Assembly: GCA_903954205.1 (NCBI GenBank)
Contig: CAJBMR010000221.1
Span: 1-10,347, forward strand
Source of the DNA: an uncultured bacterium
GTDB lineage: Bacteria > Actinomycetota > Actinomycetes > S36-B12
Direction of reading: 5' to 3'
Length of the DNA stretch: 10,347 nucleotides
In this document: in pieces, positions 1 through 4,955 of the stretch
Layout of the letters: each line of letters opens with the position of its first letter
How positions within the stretch are numbered: position 1 is the stretch's first letter
Position numbers and translations under genes: made by a program
The notes under the pieces: generated by a model
Database searches by the model: none
Told to the model about the DNA's origin: nothing
What the model saw: only the letters and a program-made list of their open reading frames with translations

Positions 1-479
1 GCCGCGAGGTGCTGGTGCCGCGCGAGGAGCTGCTCGCCGTGCTCGGCGGCGATCCCTCGGGCACCTGGGCGCTCGAGGCCTTGCGCGTCGCGGCCGCGAT
101 CCCGCGCGAAGGCTTCGAGACCGACCACCGCACGCTGCCCCACGAAGTCGGCTGGATGGGATCTGCCGTGCACCTGGCGAAGGGCTGCTACCGCGGCCAG
201 GAGGCGGTCGCGCGTGTCCACAACCTCGGAGCGCCCCCGCGCCGGCTCGTGCTCCTCCATCTCGATGGGGGCGCCGAGACGCTCCCCGCGCACGGCGACG
301 CCGTGCTGCTGGGCGAACGCGAGATCGGCTGGGTCGCGTCAGCCGCGCGGCACTACGAACTCGGGCACATTGCCACCGCCATCATCAAGCGTTCGGTCGA
401 TCCTGCTGCCGACCTCGTCGTACGCACCGCATCGGGAGACATCGCCGCCGGGCAAGAACCCGTCATCCTCGTGCGCTAG
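1..479 (+). CDS. ygfZ: YgfZ/GcvT-like folate-binding protein, C-terminal part (5' end outside window)
   Basis: Only the 3' part is present; the reading frame is already open at the window edge, so the true start lies upstream. The translation carries the YgfZ signature K-G-C-Y-R-G-Q-E at nucleotides 180-203, preceded by a Leu-Pro-His-Glu-Val-Gly segment, as expected in the C-terminal half of this family. It ends with the small barrel-like domain (consecutive short beta strands, 'GEREIGWVASA') that closes GcvT-fold proteins. Family knowledge: YgfZ proteins bind tetrahydrofolate and help maintain or repair Fe-S enzymes in the cytosol; they resemble the T-protein of the glycine cleavage system but are not part of it. 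The gene converges on dtd. The signature motif makes YgfZ much more likely than GcvT. The stop is TAG at 477-479. Confidence 0.9.
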   Translation, partial: REVLVPREELLAVLGGDPSGTWALEALRVAAAIPREGFETDHRTLPHEVGWMGSAVHLAKGCYRGQEAVARVHNLGAPPRRLVLLHLDGGAETLPAHGDAVLLGEREIGWVASAARHYELGHIATAIIKRSVDPAADLVVRTASGDIAAGQEPVILVR

Positions 480-518
480 GGCCCGCCTTCGATCAGTGCG
501 TATCGGCTGATCCGCCAC

Positions 519-573
519 TTTGTCATCCAGATCCGCGCCAGCGGACCAGGGAGGCACGGATCTAGATGACAAA
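519..573. repeat. Long imperfect inverted repeat (hairpin) in the ygfZ/dtd convergent junction
   Basis: The left arm TTTGTCATCCAGATCCG (519-535) and right arm CGGATCTAGATGACAAA (557-573) pair at 16 of 17 positions. Three further pairs (537-539 with 553-555) shorten the loop to 13 nt. It sits between two genes that converge, so it could end transcription from both sides. Neither strand has a run of T after the stem: the outer ends of the arms are T-rich on the 5' side and A-rich on the 3' side. It is therefore not a classical U-tailed terminator. It could be a U-less actinobacterial terminator or a copy of a dispersed palindromic repeat. Confidence 0.7.
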
Positions 574-635
574 GCCGATGGTCTCCGTTGCTAGTCGAGG
601 TCGAGCCGATGGTCTCCGTCGCTAGTCGACGTCGA
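574..635. repeat. Two tandem copies of a 31-bp unit overlapping the 3' end of dtd
   Basis: Copy 1 (574-604) and copy 2 (605-635) both begin GCCGATGGTCTCCGT and differ at two positions only (T/C at the 16th base and G/C near the end). Copy 2 contains the dtd stop codon and its last codons; copy 1 is a duplicate lying in the 3' untranslated region. The array directly abuts the right arm of the hairpin that ends at 573. Two head-to-tail copies without spacers are best explained by a recent local duplication, for example replication slippage. Confidence 0.85.
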
Positions 636-1089
636 TGATGATCGTCGTCGGGCCGTCATTCACCAGCCCCACGCGCATGTCCGCGCCGAAGCGGCCTGTC
701 GCCACCTCGGCCCCGCGCGAGCGCAGCTCATCCGCGACGACGACGACGAGCGGCTCGGCGACCGGTCCGGGCGCGGCGGCGTCCCAGGTAGGACGCCTGC
801 CCTTGCGGGTGTCGGCGTAAAGGGTGAATTGCGAGACGACGAGCACGGGCAGGCCGAGGTCGGAGGCCGAGACCTCCTTGGCGGCATCGGGCACTCTCGA
901 TGGATCGACACGTGACGCATCGAAGATGCGCAGGTCGTAGACCTTCTGGGCGAGACGTCGAGCGATCGCCTCGTCATCACTGTGGGTGACCCCGACGAGC
1001 ACGAGAAGCCCGGGGCCGTCGATGCGTCCCACCGTCTCCCCTGCGACGACAACCTCGGCCCCGTCCACGCGCTGCACCACCGCTCTCAT
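622..1089 (-). CDS. dtd: D-aminoacyl-tRNA (D-Tyr-tRNA) deacylase
   Basis: A 155-residue cytosolic protein, close to the usual 145-150 of the family. It starts M-R-A-V-V-Q-R-V like other Dtd proteins and carries the two active-site signatures: S-Q-F-T-L-Y-A-D in the middle and V-N-D-G-P-T-T near the C terminus (the Gly-cis-Pro motif that selects D-amino acids by chirality). Family knowledge: the enzyme hydrolyses D-aminoacyl-tRNA, recycling tRNA and keeping D-residues out of proteins. The frame stays open far upstream, but that extension lies antisense over the asparaginase gene. The ATG at 1087-1089 matches the family N terminus and is preceded by a TAnnnT hexamer exactly six bases upstream, suggesting a leaderless transcript. 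The gene is divergent from the asparaginase and convergent with ygfZ. Its last codons lie inside a 31-bp tandem repeat. Confidence 0.96.
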   Translation of the reverse strand: MRAVVQRVDGAEVVVAGETVGRIDGPGLLVLVGVTHSDDEAIARRLAQKVYDLRIFDASRVDPSRVPDAAKEVSASDLGLPVLVVSQFTLYADTRKGRRPTWDAAAPGPVAEPLVVVVADELRSRGAEVATGRFGADMRVGLVNDGPTTIIIDVD

Positions 1090-1095
1090 GCGGGC

Positions 1096-1101
1096 ACGGT
1101 A
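1096..1101 (-). promoter_or_regulatory. Candidate -10 box of dtd (leaderless layout)
   Basis: On the minus strand TACCGT is followed by six bases (GCCCGC) and then the dtd ATG. This fits the actinobacterial TAnnnT -10 consensus with transcription starting at or next to the A of the start codon. No Shine-Dalgarno sequence is visible, which supports a leaderless message. I found no convincing -35 element. Confidence 0.5.
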
Positions 1102-1131
1102 ACGCGTTGTTCCAGGGGCCGAGGCACCTGA

Positions 1132-1137
1132 CAGGAT
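1132..1137 (+). promoter_or_regulatory. Candidate -10 box or AGGA ribosome binding site of the asparaginase gene
   Basis: CAGGAT stands six bases before the GTG start. It can be read as a degenerate -10 box (AnnnT core) of a leaderless transcript, with TTGTTC at 1107-1112 as a possible -35 (19-bp spacer). It can also be read as an AGGA Shine-Dalgarno core seven bases from the start. The sequence alone cannot separate these. The same CAGGAT-N6-start layout precedes gpmA. Confidence 0.35.
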
Positions 1138-1143
1138 GCGCGA

Positions 1144-2082
1144 GTGAGCGAGGTCCTGGTGGAGGTACGCCGCGGAGGCGTCGTCGAGGGCGTGCACCGC
1201 GGGCATGCCGTCGTACTCGCACCGGACGGCTCGGTCGAGCGCGCGTGGGGTGACCCGCAAGCCCCGATCCTGCCGCGCTCGTCCAACAAGCCGGCCCAGG
1301 CATCTGCCATGGTGCGCGCCGGACTTCCCCTGGACGGCGAGCTCCTCGCGCTCGCCGCCGCGTCGCACAGCGGCGAGGAGTTCCACATCGACGGCGTACG
1401 CCGCATCCTCGCCATGGGCGGTCTCGATGAGTCGAGCCTGCTCACCCCGCCAGAGCTGCCGATCGATGATCCGGTGCGGCTGGAGGTGCAGTTGGCGGGA
1501 GGGACTGCCTCGTCGACGTACATGAACTGCTCGGGCAAGCATGCGGCCATGCTCCTCACCTGCGTCGTCAACGATTGGCCCGTCTCCGACTACACCTCTC
1601 CCGAGCATCCCCTGCAGCGCATGATCGTCGCGGAGATCACCGAGCGTGCGGGCGAGCAGCCGTGGGCGGTCGCCGTGGACGGTTGTGGTGCGCCGGTGTT
1701 GGGACTCACGGTGGCGGGGCTTGCGCGCATGGGGGCCTCCATCGCCGGTGCGGATGACGAGGCCGGCAGGCGCGTCGCCGATGCGATGCGCGGCAATCCA
1801 GATTGGGTCGCCGGCACACGTCGCGACGCGGCAGCCCTGCAGAGGTCGCTCCCCGGGGCCCTCATCAAGGAGGGTGCGGAGTCGGTCTACCTCGTCGTTC
1901 TCCCTGACGGTCGTGCGATCGCGCTCAAGATCGAGGACGGTGGCGGGCGAGCCCGACCCGTGGCCATGGCGGGGATCCTCAAGGCCATCGGAGTCGACAA
2001 CGACGTCATCGAGTCTCAGGCGCATCCGGTGCTCCTGGGAGGCGGTCGGCCCGTCGGCGAGATCGTCCCGGCATTCGGTTAG
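1144..2082 (+). CDS. L-asparaginase II family (Rhizobium etli type)
   Basis: A 312-residue cytosolic enzyme of the asparaginase II family (PF06089 type), distinct from the bacterial type I/II Thr-nucleophile enzymes. It should hydrolyse L-asparagine to aspartate and ammonia. Family signatures are all present in order: R-S-S-N-K-P at 45-50 (Ser-x-x-Lys pair), A-S-H-S-G-E at 73-78, N-C-S-G-K-H at 128-133, and D-G-C-G at 179-182. These correspond to the serine/lysine and metal-ligating Asp/Cys residues of the R. etli ReAV enzyme. The C-terminal part has a V-Y-L-V-V-L-P-D-G-R beta-hairpin typical of the beta-lactamase-like fold. The start is GTG at 1144. The next gene begins 6 nt after the stop, so the two are almost certainly co-transcribed. 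The substrate is inferred from the family; a related amide is possible. Confidence 0.92.
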   Translation: MSEVLVEVRRGGVVEGVHRGHAVVLAPDGSVERAWGDPQAPILPRSSNKPAQASAMVRAGLPLDGELLALAAASHSGEEFHIDGVRRILAMGGLDESSLLTPPELPIDDPVRLEVQLAGGTASSTYMNCSGKHAAMLLTCVVNDWPVSDYTSPEHPLQRMIVAEITERAGEQPWAVAVDGCGAPVLGLTVAGLARMGASIAGADDEAGRRVADAMRGNPDWVAGTRRDAAALQRSLPGALIKEGAESVYLVVLPDGRAIALKIEDGGGRARPVAMAGILKAIGVDNDVIESQAHPVLLGGGRPVGEIVPAFG

Positions 2083-2088
2083 GCGCGC

Positions 2089-3276
2089 ATGGCTGAGCTG
2101 CGACGTGTCCTTGGCGTTCGCGGGGCGACGGTGGTCGGACTGGGTGCGATGCTCGGCACCGGGGTCTTCGCCGCGTGGACTCCCGCGGTCGCACTCGCTG
2201 GCAGCGCGCTACTCCTTGCGCTCCTTATCGCCGCCGTCGTCGCGGCGCTGAACGCGACATCGACCGCTGCACTGGCGCGCGTGCTCCCGCAATCGGGCGG
2301 CGCCTACGCCTACGGGCGTGCCTATCTCTCGCGCCCGGCGGGTGTCCTCGCGGGCTACACGTTTGTCCTCGGCAAGGCGGCGTCCGCCGGTGCGGCAGCA
2401 CTCACTATCGGTGCCTATGCCTGGCCTGGCTATGAGCGCATCATCGGCCTGGCTGCCGTGGTCATTGCCCTGGTACTGGATCTGCGCGGAGTCGTGAAGT
2501 CCGCCCGGGTGACGGCGGTGCTCGTCGCTCTCGTGCTCGCGGTGCTCGCCGCCCTTGTCGTCGCTGCTGTGCTTGCCGACGCTGGGGTCGTGGTCGAGTC
2601 CTCGCCGCTGCCGTCGGCGTCGGGCCTGGGCCTCGTCGCAGGTGCGGGGATCCTCTTCGTCGCATTCGCCGGCTATGCGCGCATCACGGTGCTGGGCGAG
2701 GAGGTCCGCGACCCACGAAGCACGATCCCCCGGGCGATGATCGCGAGCTTTGCCATCGTCATCGTGACGTACGCCGTCATGGGCGTCGTGGTCCTCTCGG
2801 CCGTGCGCGCCGGTGTGGTGCTGAGTGCGGCTCCGCTCGAAGCAATCGCCGAATCTGCGGGCTCGCATGGCCTTGCGATCGCGGTCCGCGTGGCAGCGGT
2901 GATCGCCGCCGGAGCAGCACTGCTCTCGCTCATCGCCGGCATGGGGCGCACGCTCTTCGCGATGGGACGCGGCGGGGATGCGCCGGCTGCACTCGCGCGC
3001 GTGAGCGAGGCGACCGGTGTCCCGTCCCGTGCGGAAATCAGTGCAGCCGTCCTCGCCGGCCTGGTGGTGCTCGTGGGCGGCATCGGCTTCGCGCTCGCTC
3101 TCTCGGCCGCGCTCATCCTCACCTACTACGGCGTTGCCCATCTCGCGGTGCTGGCTCGAGTGAGGCGAGGGGACTTCCCCCGGGCGCTCGGTCTGACCTC
3201 GGCCCTGGGCCTGATCGGCTGCGTCGTTGTCGTGGCCGGGCTCGTGATCGCCGTAGCGTCGTCCTCCCTCGGGTGA
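2089..3276 (+). CDS. APC superfamily amino-acid permease
   Basis: A 395-residue, very hydrophobic inner-membrane protein with about 11 predicted helices. The first helix carries the APC signature G-L-G-A-M-L-G-T-G-V-F (17-27), which forms the unwound substrate-amine site. Residues 70-76 (G-G-A-Y-A-Y-G) match the conserved loop after helix 2. Residues 192-215 (F-A-G-Y-A ... L-G-E-E-V-R-D-P ... I-P-R-A) match helix 6 and the loop that follows, with the usual E-E-x-x-x-P pattern. It is probably a proton-coupled amino-acid importer. It is shorter than typical 12-14-helix APC proteins (about 450 residues), apparently lacking the last helix. It lies 6 nt downstream of the asparaginase, so asparagine or a related amino acid is a reasonable but unproven substrate. 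No strong Shine-Dalgarno is visible; translational coupling is likely. Confidence 0.9.
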   Translation: MAELRRVLGVRGATVVGLGAMLGTGVFAAWTPAVALAGSALLLALLIAAVVAALNATSTAALARVLPQSGGAYAYGRAYLSRPAGVLAGYTFVLGKAASAGAAALTIGAYAWPGYERIIGLAAVVIALVLDLRGVVKSARVTAVLVALVLAVLAALVVAAVLADAGVVVESSPLPSASGLGLVAGAGILFVAFAGYARITVLGEEVRDPRSTIPRAMIASFAIVIVTYAVMGVVVLSAVRAGVVLSAAPLEAIAESAGSHGLAIAVRVAAVIAAGAALLSLIAGMGRTLFAMGRGGDAPAALARVSEATGVPSRAEISAAVLAGLVVLVGGIGFALALSAALILTYYGVAHLAVLARVRRGDFPRALGLTSALGLIGCVVVVAGLVIAVASSSLG

Positions 3277-3309
3277 CGCCGGGCGTCGGAGCTGACGTGC
3301 GAGCGGGCG

Positions 3310-3354
3310 ATTGTGCGGCTGGGAGCGAGTCCTATCGACACTCAGCCGCACAAT
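3310..3354 (+). terminator. Hairpin downstream of the asparaginase-permease operon
   Basis: ATTGTGCGGCTG (3310-3321) and CAGCCGCACAAT (3343-3354) are perfect 12-bp complements separated by 21 nt. The hairpin lies 33 nt after the permease stop and well before the next promoter, the usual place for a terminator. There is no U-tract after it, so it would be a U-less type, or a repeat element with a different role. Confidence 0.5.
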
Positions 3355-3449
3355 GGCAGGCTCGACCCGACGAGTCGGCCAAGCTGCCTCTGACCGGCTG
3401 GCCCCGCTCCCTGGGTGACGCACCTCACGCTTGCTCCCGCTAGCACTCC

Positions 3450-3465
3450 GCTTGCAATTGCAAGC
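3450..3465. promoter_or_regulatory. Perfect 16-bp palindrome, candidate operator of the XRE regulator
   Basis: GCTTGCAATTGCAAGC is identical to its own reverse complement. It starts 37 nt before the XRE start codon and overlaps the candidate -35 hexamer, the position expected for an autorepressor site. A further half-site GCTTGC lies at 3429-3434, exactly 21 bp (two helical turns) upstream of the first half of the palindrome. XRE-family regulators bind such dyads as dimers. The assignment to the adjacent gene product is inferred from position. Confidence 0.6.
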
Positions 3466-3480
3466 ACTTGGGTGCACCAT
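3452..3480 (+). promoter_or_regulatory. Candidate promoter of the XRE-hbhA transcript
   Basis: TTGCAA (3452-3457) and CACCAT (3475-3480) are spaced by 17 bp and resemble -35 and -10 boxes. Six bases (GGAGTC) separate the -10 from the ATG at 3487, so the transcript would be leaderless. The GGAG in the spacer is too close to the ATG to act as a normal ribosome binding site. The -35 lies inside the palindrome. Confidence 0.5.
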
Positions 3481-3486
3481 GGAGTC

Positions 3487-3870
3487 ATGGCACGCATCGA
3501 GGCACTCGGGGATTACATCCGCGAGCAGCGCGACCAGGCTCAGATGTCCGTGCGGCAACTCGCCGCGGCGTCAGGGGTCTCCAACCCCTACCTGAGCCAG
3601 ATCGAGCGGGGCCTGCGTCGCCCGAGCGCCGACATCCTCAACCGGCTTGCCGGCGCCCTGCGCATCTCGGCCGAGACGCTTTATGTCCAGGCCGGGATCC
3701 TCAGCGAGGACGATCGACCGGAGGCGAGCCTTTCCGTGGTCGATTCCATCGCTGCCGACATCAGCCTCACTGAGGCGCAGCGGCGCACGCTGCTGGAGAT
3801 CTACCGGGCCTTCCAGGCCGAGAACCGCGCCGGGGAGACCCCCCGGGACTCACGAGAGGACACCACATGA
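3487..3870 (+). CDS. XRE-family helix-turn-helix regulator (Rv0474-like)
   Basis: A 127-residue DNA-binding protein. Residues 7-65 form a Cro/C1-type domain: Y-I-R-E-Q-R at 10-15, the turn helices S-V-R-Q-L-A ... S-N-P-Y-L-S-Q-I-E-R-G at 21-42, then R-R-P-S-A-D-I-L and I-S-A-E-T-L-Y-V. The C-terminal half (75-127) is acidic with one amphipathic helix, likely for dimerisation. The sequence and its neighbours closely recall M. tuberculosis Rv0474, which lies directly upstream of hbhA. I chose ATG 3487 over an in-frame GTG at 3415 because the family begins here, the added residues look like non-coding DNA, and the longer form would cover the palindromic operator. The stop overlaps the next start (ATGA at 3867-3870), so the two proteins are translationally coupled. 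Autoregulation through 3450-3465 is likely. I do not know its effector. Confidence 0.92.
   Translation: MARIEALGDYIREQRDQAQMSVRQLAAASGVSNPYLSQIERGLRRPSADILNRLAGALRISAETLYVQAGILSEDDRPEASLSVVDSIAADISLTEAQRRTLLEIYRAFQAENRAGETPRDSREDTT
3854..3860 (+). promoter_or_regulatory. Shine-Dalgarno of the HbhA-like gene
   Basis: GAGAGGA lies inside the last codons of the XRE gene, six bases before the ATG at 3867. It fixes that start and provides re-initiation after the overlapping XRE stop. Confidence 0.7.
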
Positions 3871-4493
3871 GCACGCCCGAGACCCACAAGGTCACCGCTG
3901 CCCAGACCGCTGCAGCCAAGAAGCCCGCTGCCAAGAAGACGGCGGAGAAGCCCAAGCCGAAGAACGCCGTAGCCGCCGCGCGTGCGACCACGGCAAAGGC
4001 CGCTGCCACAGCGAAGGACACGACCGCAAAGGCCGCCACCAACGCGAAGTTGAGCACCCTCAAGGCCGCCGCCACCGCGAAGAACACCACCGCGAAGGCC
4101 GCTACGACCGCTCAGCAGGCCGTGACCAACGCGACTCCTCGCACGGTGCCCTTCACGTCCATTGAGATCCCGGTCATCGAGCTGCGCTCGATCGAGGTGC
4201 CGCGCGAGATGCCCTCCGTGGTTGCCGATGTCATCGAGTCCGTGCAGGAGAGCGTCGTCTCCGTTCCCGAGACGGCCAGCCGCGCGTGGCACCAGGTGAC
4301 CGACCTCGGCCGCGATGCCCGCGAGCAGGCCCATGACCTAGCCGTCGATGCCCGTGAGCGCGCTGCGCGCCTGGCCCGCGAGGCGAAGTCGACCGCCACC
4401 TCGGTTGCGACCGAGGCCAAGGCGACCGCGTTCAGCGTCGCCCACGGTGCGGAGCGCACGGTCGTCCTCGTCCGCGAGGCCGTCGGCATCTAG
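3867..4493 (+). CDS. HbhA-like Lys/Ala-rich repeat protein
   Basis: A 208-residue low-complexity protein without a signal peptide or membrane segment. Residues 1-40 are Lys/Ala/Pro-rich (K-K-P-A-A-K-K-T), like a histone H1 tail. Residues 41-84 are four exact 11-residue repeats of the form T-T-A-K-A-A-x-T-A-K-x. Residues 91-136 are a Pro/Ile/Val-containing linker (I-E-I-P-V-I-E-L). Residues 149-203 form five more 11-residue units with charged faces (R-D-A-R-E-Q-A, V-D-A-R-E-R-A, R-E-A-K-S-T-A and so on), predicting a long amphipathic helix. Position after an Rv0474-like regulator and before a DUF2516 gene matches M. tuberculosis hbhA (heparin-binding adhesin, also linked to lipid inclusions). 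In that protein the Lys/Ala tail is at the C terminus; here it is at the N terminus. Adhesion, lipid or DNA binding are all possible. The orthology is inferred mainly from synteny and composition. Confidence 0.75.
   Translation: MSTPETHKVTAAQTAAAKKPAAKKTAEKPKPKNAVAAARATTAKAAATAKDTTAKAATNAKLSTLKAAATAKNTTAKAATTAQQAVTNATPRTVPFTSIEIPVIELRSIEVPREMPSVVADVIESVQESVVSVPETASRAWHQVTDLGRDAREQAHDLAVDARERAARLAREAKSTATSVATEAKATAFSVAHGAERTVVLVREAVGI
3987..4118 (+). repeat. Four tandem 33-bp coding repeats (11-residue units) in the HbhA-like gene
   Basis: Units at 3987-4019, 4020-4052, 4053-4085 and 4086-4118 encode TTAKAAATAKD, TTAKAATNAKL, STLKAAATAKN and TTAKAATTAQQ. The period is exact, with no insertions. 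Eleven-residue periods give amphipathic helices of the kind seen in LEA-type and lipid-surface-binding proteins. Array length may vary between strains. Confidence 0.9.
4311..4475 (+). repeat. Second block of five degenerate 11-residue coding repeats in the HbhA-like gene
   Basis: Residues 149-203 divide without gaps into RDAREQAHDLA, VDARERAARLA, REAKSTATSVA, TEAKATAFSVA and HGAERTVVLVR. The units share an acidic-Ala-basic start and a hydrophobic-Ala end. They are more diverged than the N-terminal block but keep the same period, so the C-terminal half is also an 11-mer helix. Confidence 0.65.
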
Positions 4494-4545
4494 TCGCCCG
4501 ATCGCATCCGCGCCCCGTCCCCGGGACGCATCGCACAAGTCCACG

Positions 4546-4578
4546 CGCGCCCCGCCTGCGGAATGCAGGCGGGGCGCG
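4546..4578 (+). terminator. GC-rich hairpin after the HbhA-like gene
   Basis: CGCGCCCCGCCTGC (4546-4559) pairs perfectly with GCAGGCGGGGCGCG (4565-4578) around the 5-nt loop GGAAT. It lies 52 nt after the HbhA-like stop. No U-tract follows. The last base of the stem directly abuts the candidate -10 box of the next gene, so it may end the upstream transcript and insulate the next one. Confidence 0.65.
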
Positions 4579-4584
4579 TACGTT
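4579..4584 (+). promoter_or_regulatory. Candidate -10 box of the DUF2516 gene (leaderless layout)
   Basis: TACGTT fits TAnnnT, is followed by six bases (GGAGGG) and then the ATG at 4591. The purine stretch resembles a Shine-Dalgarno but touches the start codon, too close for normal use, so a leaderless transcript is more likely. The -35 position would fall inside the hairpin at 4546-4578. Confidence 0.5.
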
Positions 4585-4590
4585 GGAGGG

Positions 4591-4869
4591 ATGTTCGATC
4601 TCACCCAGAACCTCGTCATCACTGTCCTGTGGATCGTCTTCGGGGTGGTGAAGATCTGGGCCTTCGTCGACTGTGTGCGCCGGCCCGCCCAGGCCTTCGC
4701 CGCCGTAGGTCGGGTCTCCAAGTTGCTGTGGCTACTGCTCACCGGCATCGCGATGCTCACCGGCCTCATACCGGGCCTCACGCTCGGGATCATCGGCATC
4801 GCCGGAATCGTCGTGGCGCTCGTCTACCTCTTCGACGTGCGCACGCGCATCGCCGAGATCACCAGCTGA
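4591..4869 (+). CDS. DUF2516 family small membrane protein (Rv0476-like)
   Basis: A 92-residue integral membrane protein with two or three hydrophobic segments: about 8-26 (I-T-V-L-W-I-V-F-G-V-V), and 44-80 (L-L-W-L-L-L-T-G-I-A-M-L then G-I-I-G-I-A-G-I-V-V-A-L-V-Y), with D-C-V-R-R-P at 27-32 between them and a short charged C-terminal tail (F-D-V-R-T-R-I). The W-A-F-V-D-C-V-R-R-P-A-x-A-F and K-x-x-W-L-L-L patterns are what I associate with DUF2516. Family function is unknown. It follows the regulator/HbhA-like pair as Rv0476 follows hbhA in M. tuberculosis, supporting the call. The frame extends upstream to 4348 but that part is an out-of-frame shadow of the HbhA-like gene; the ATG at 4591 gives the family N terminus. 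Confidence 0.85.
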   Translation: MFDLTQNLVITVLWIVFGVVKIWAFVDCVRRPAQAFAAVGRVSKLLWLLLTGIAMLTGLIPGLTLGIIGIAGIVVALVYLFDVRTRIAEITS

Positions 4870-4880
4870 CCCGCACTCGG

Positions 4881-4936
4881 TTTTCGCCAGTTATCGCGAC
4901 TTCCGAGCGTAAGGAAGTCGACGCAACTGGCAAAAA
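4881..4936. terminator. Long hairpin between convergent transcripts
   Basis: The left arm (4881-4904, TTTTCGCCAGTT ... CGACTTCC) and right arm (4913-4936) are 24 nt each with an 8-nt loop GAGCGTAA. They pair in two blocks, GCCAGTT/AACTGGC and CGACTTCC/GGAAGTCG, separated by a four-base internal mismatch. It starts 12 nt after the DUF2516 stop and ends 19 nt before the stop of the opposing gene, so a bidirectional terminator is likely. T runs lie on the 5' side of the stem on both strands, so no free U-tail follows it. Confidence 0.65.
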
Positions 4937-4955
4937 GGTGGAGGTTGGAGTGGGC

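Noticed and set aside
491..512. Short inverted repeat GATCAG/CTGATC just after ygfZ as a separate terminator
   Set aside because: Only six pairs with a 10-nt loop and no U-tract; likely to occur by chance.
574..635. Possible CRISPR or attachment site from the 31-bp repeats
   Set aside because: Only two copies, directly adjacent with no spacer, no cas genes or integrase nearby.
1090..2025. Upstream extension of the dtd frame over the asparaginase gene, minus strand
   Set aside because: High-GC antisense open frame. The 312 added residues are Arg/His/Gly-rich without family features, while the plus strand encodes a clear asparaginase with all motifs.
3415..3486. Earlier GTG start for the XRE regulator
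   Set aside because: It would add 24 residues translated from the palindrome and promoter region; the family N terminus and the leaderless layout fit ATG 3487.
2209..3558. 449-codon open frame on the minus strand opposite the permease
   Set aside because: Composition (His/Arg/Asp-rich, no domains) is that of a shadow of a hydrophobic GC-rich gene; it also crosses the hairpin and the XRE promoter.
3801..4334. Antisense Gly/Leu-rich open frame opposite the HbhA-like gene
   Set aside because: The repeat structure on the plus strand is periodic at the protein level and has an ATGA overlap and ribosome binding site; the antisense frame only mirrors that repetitiveness.
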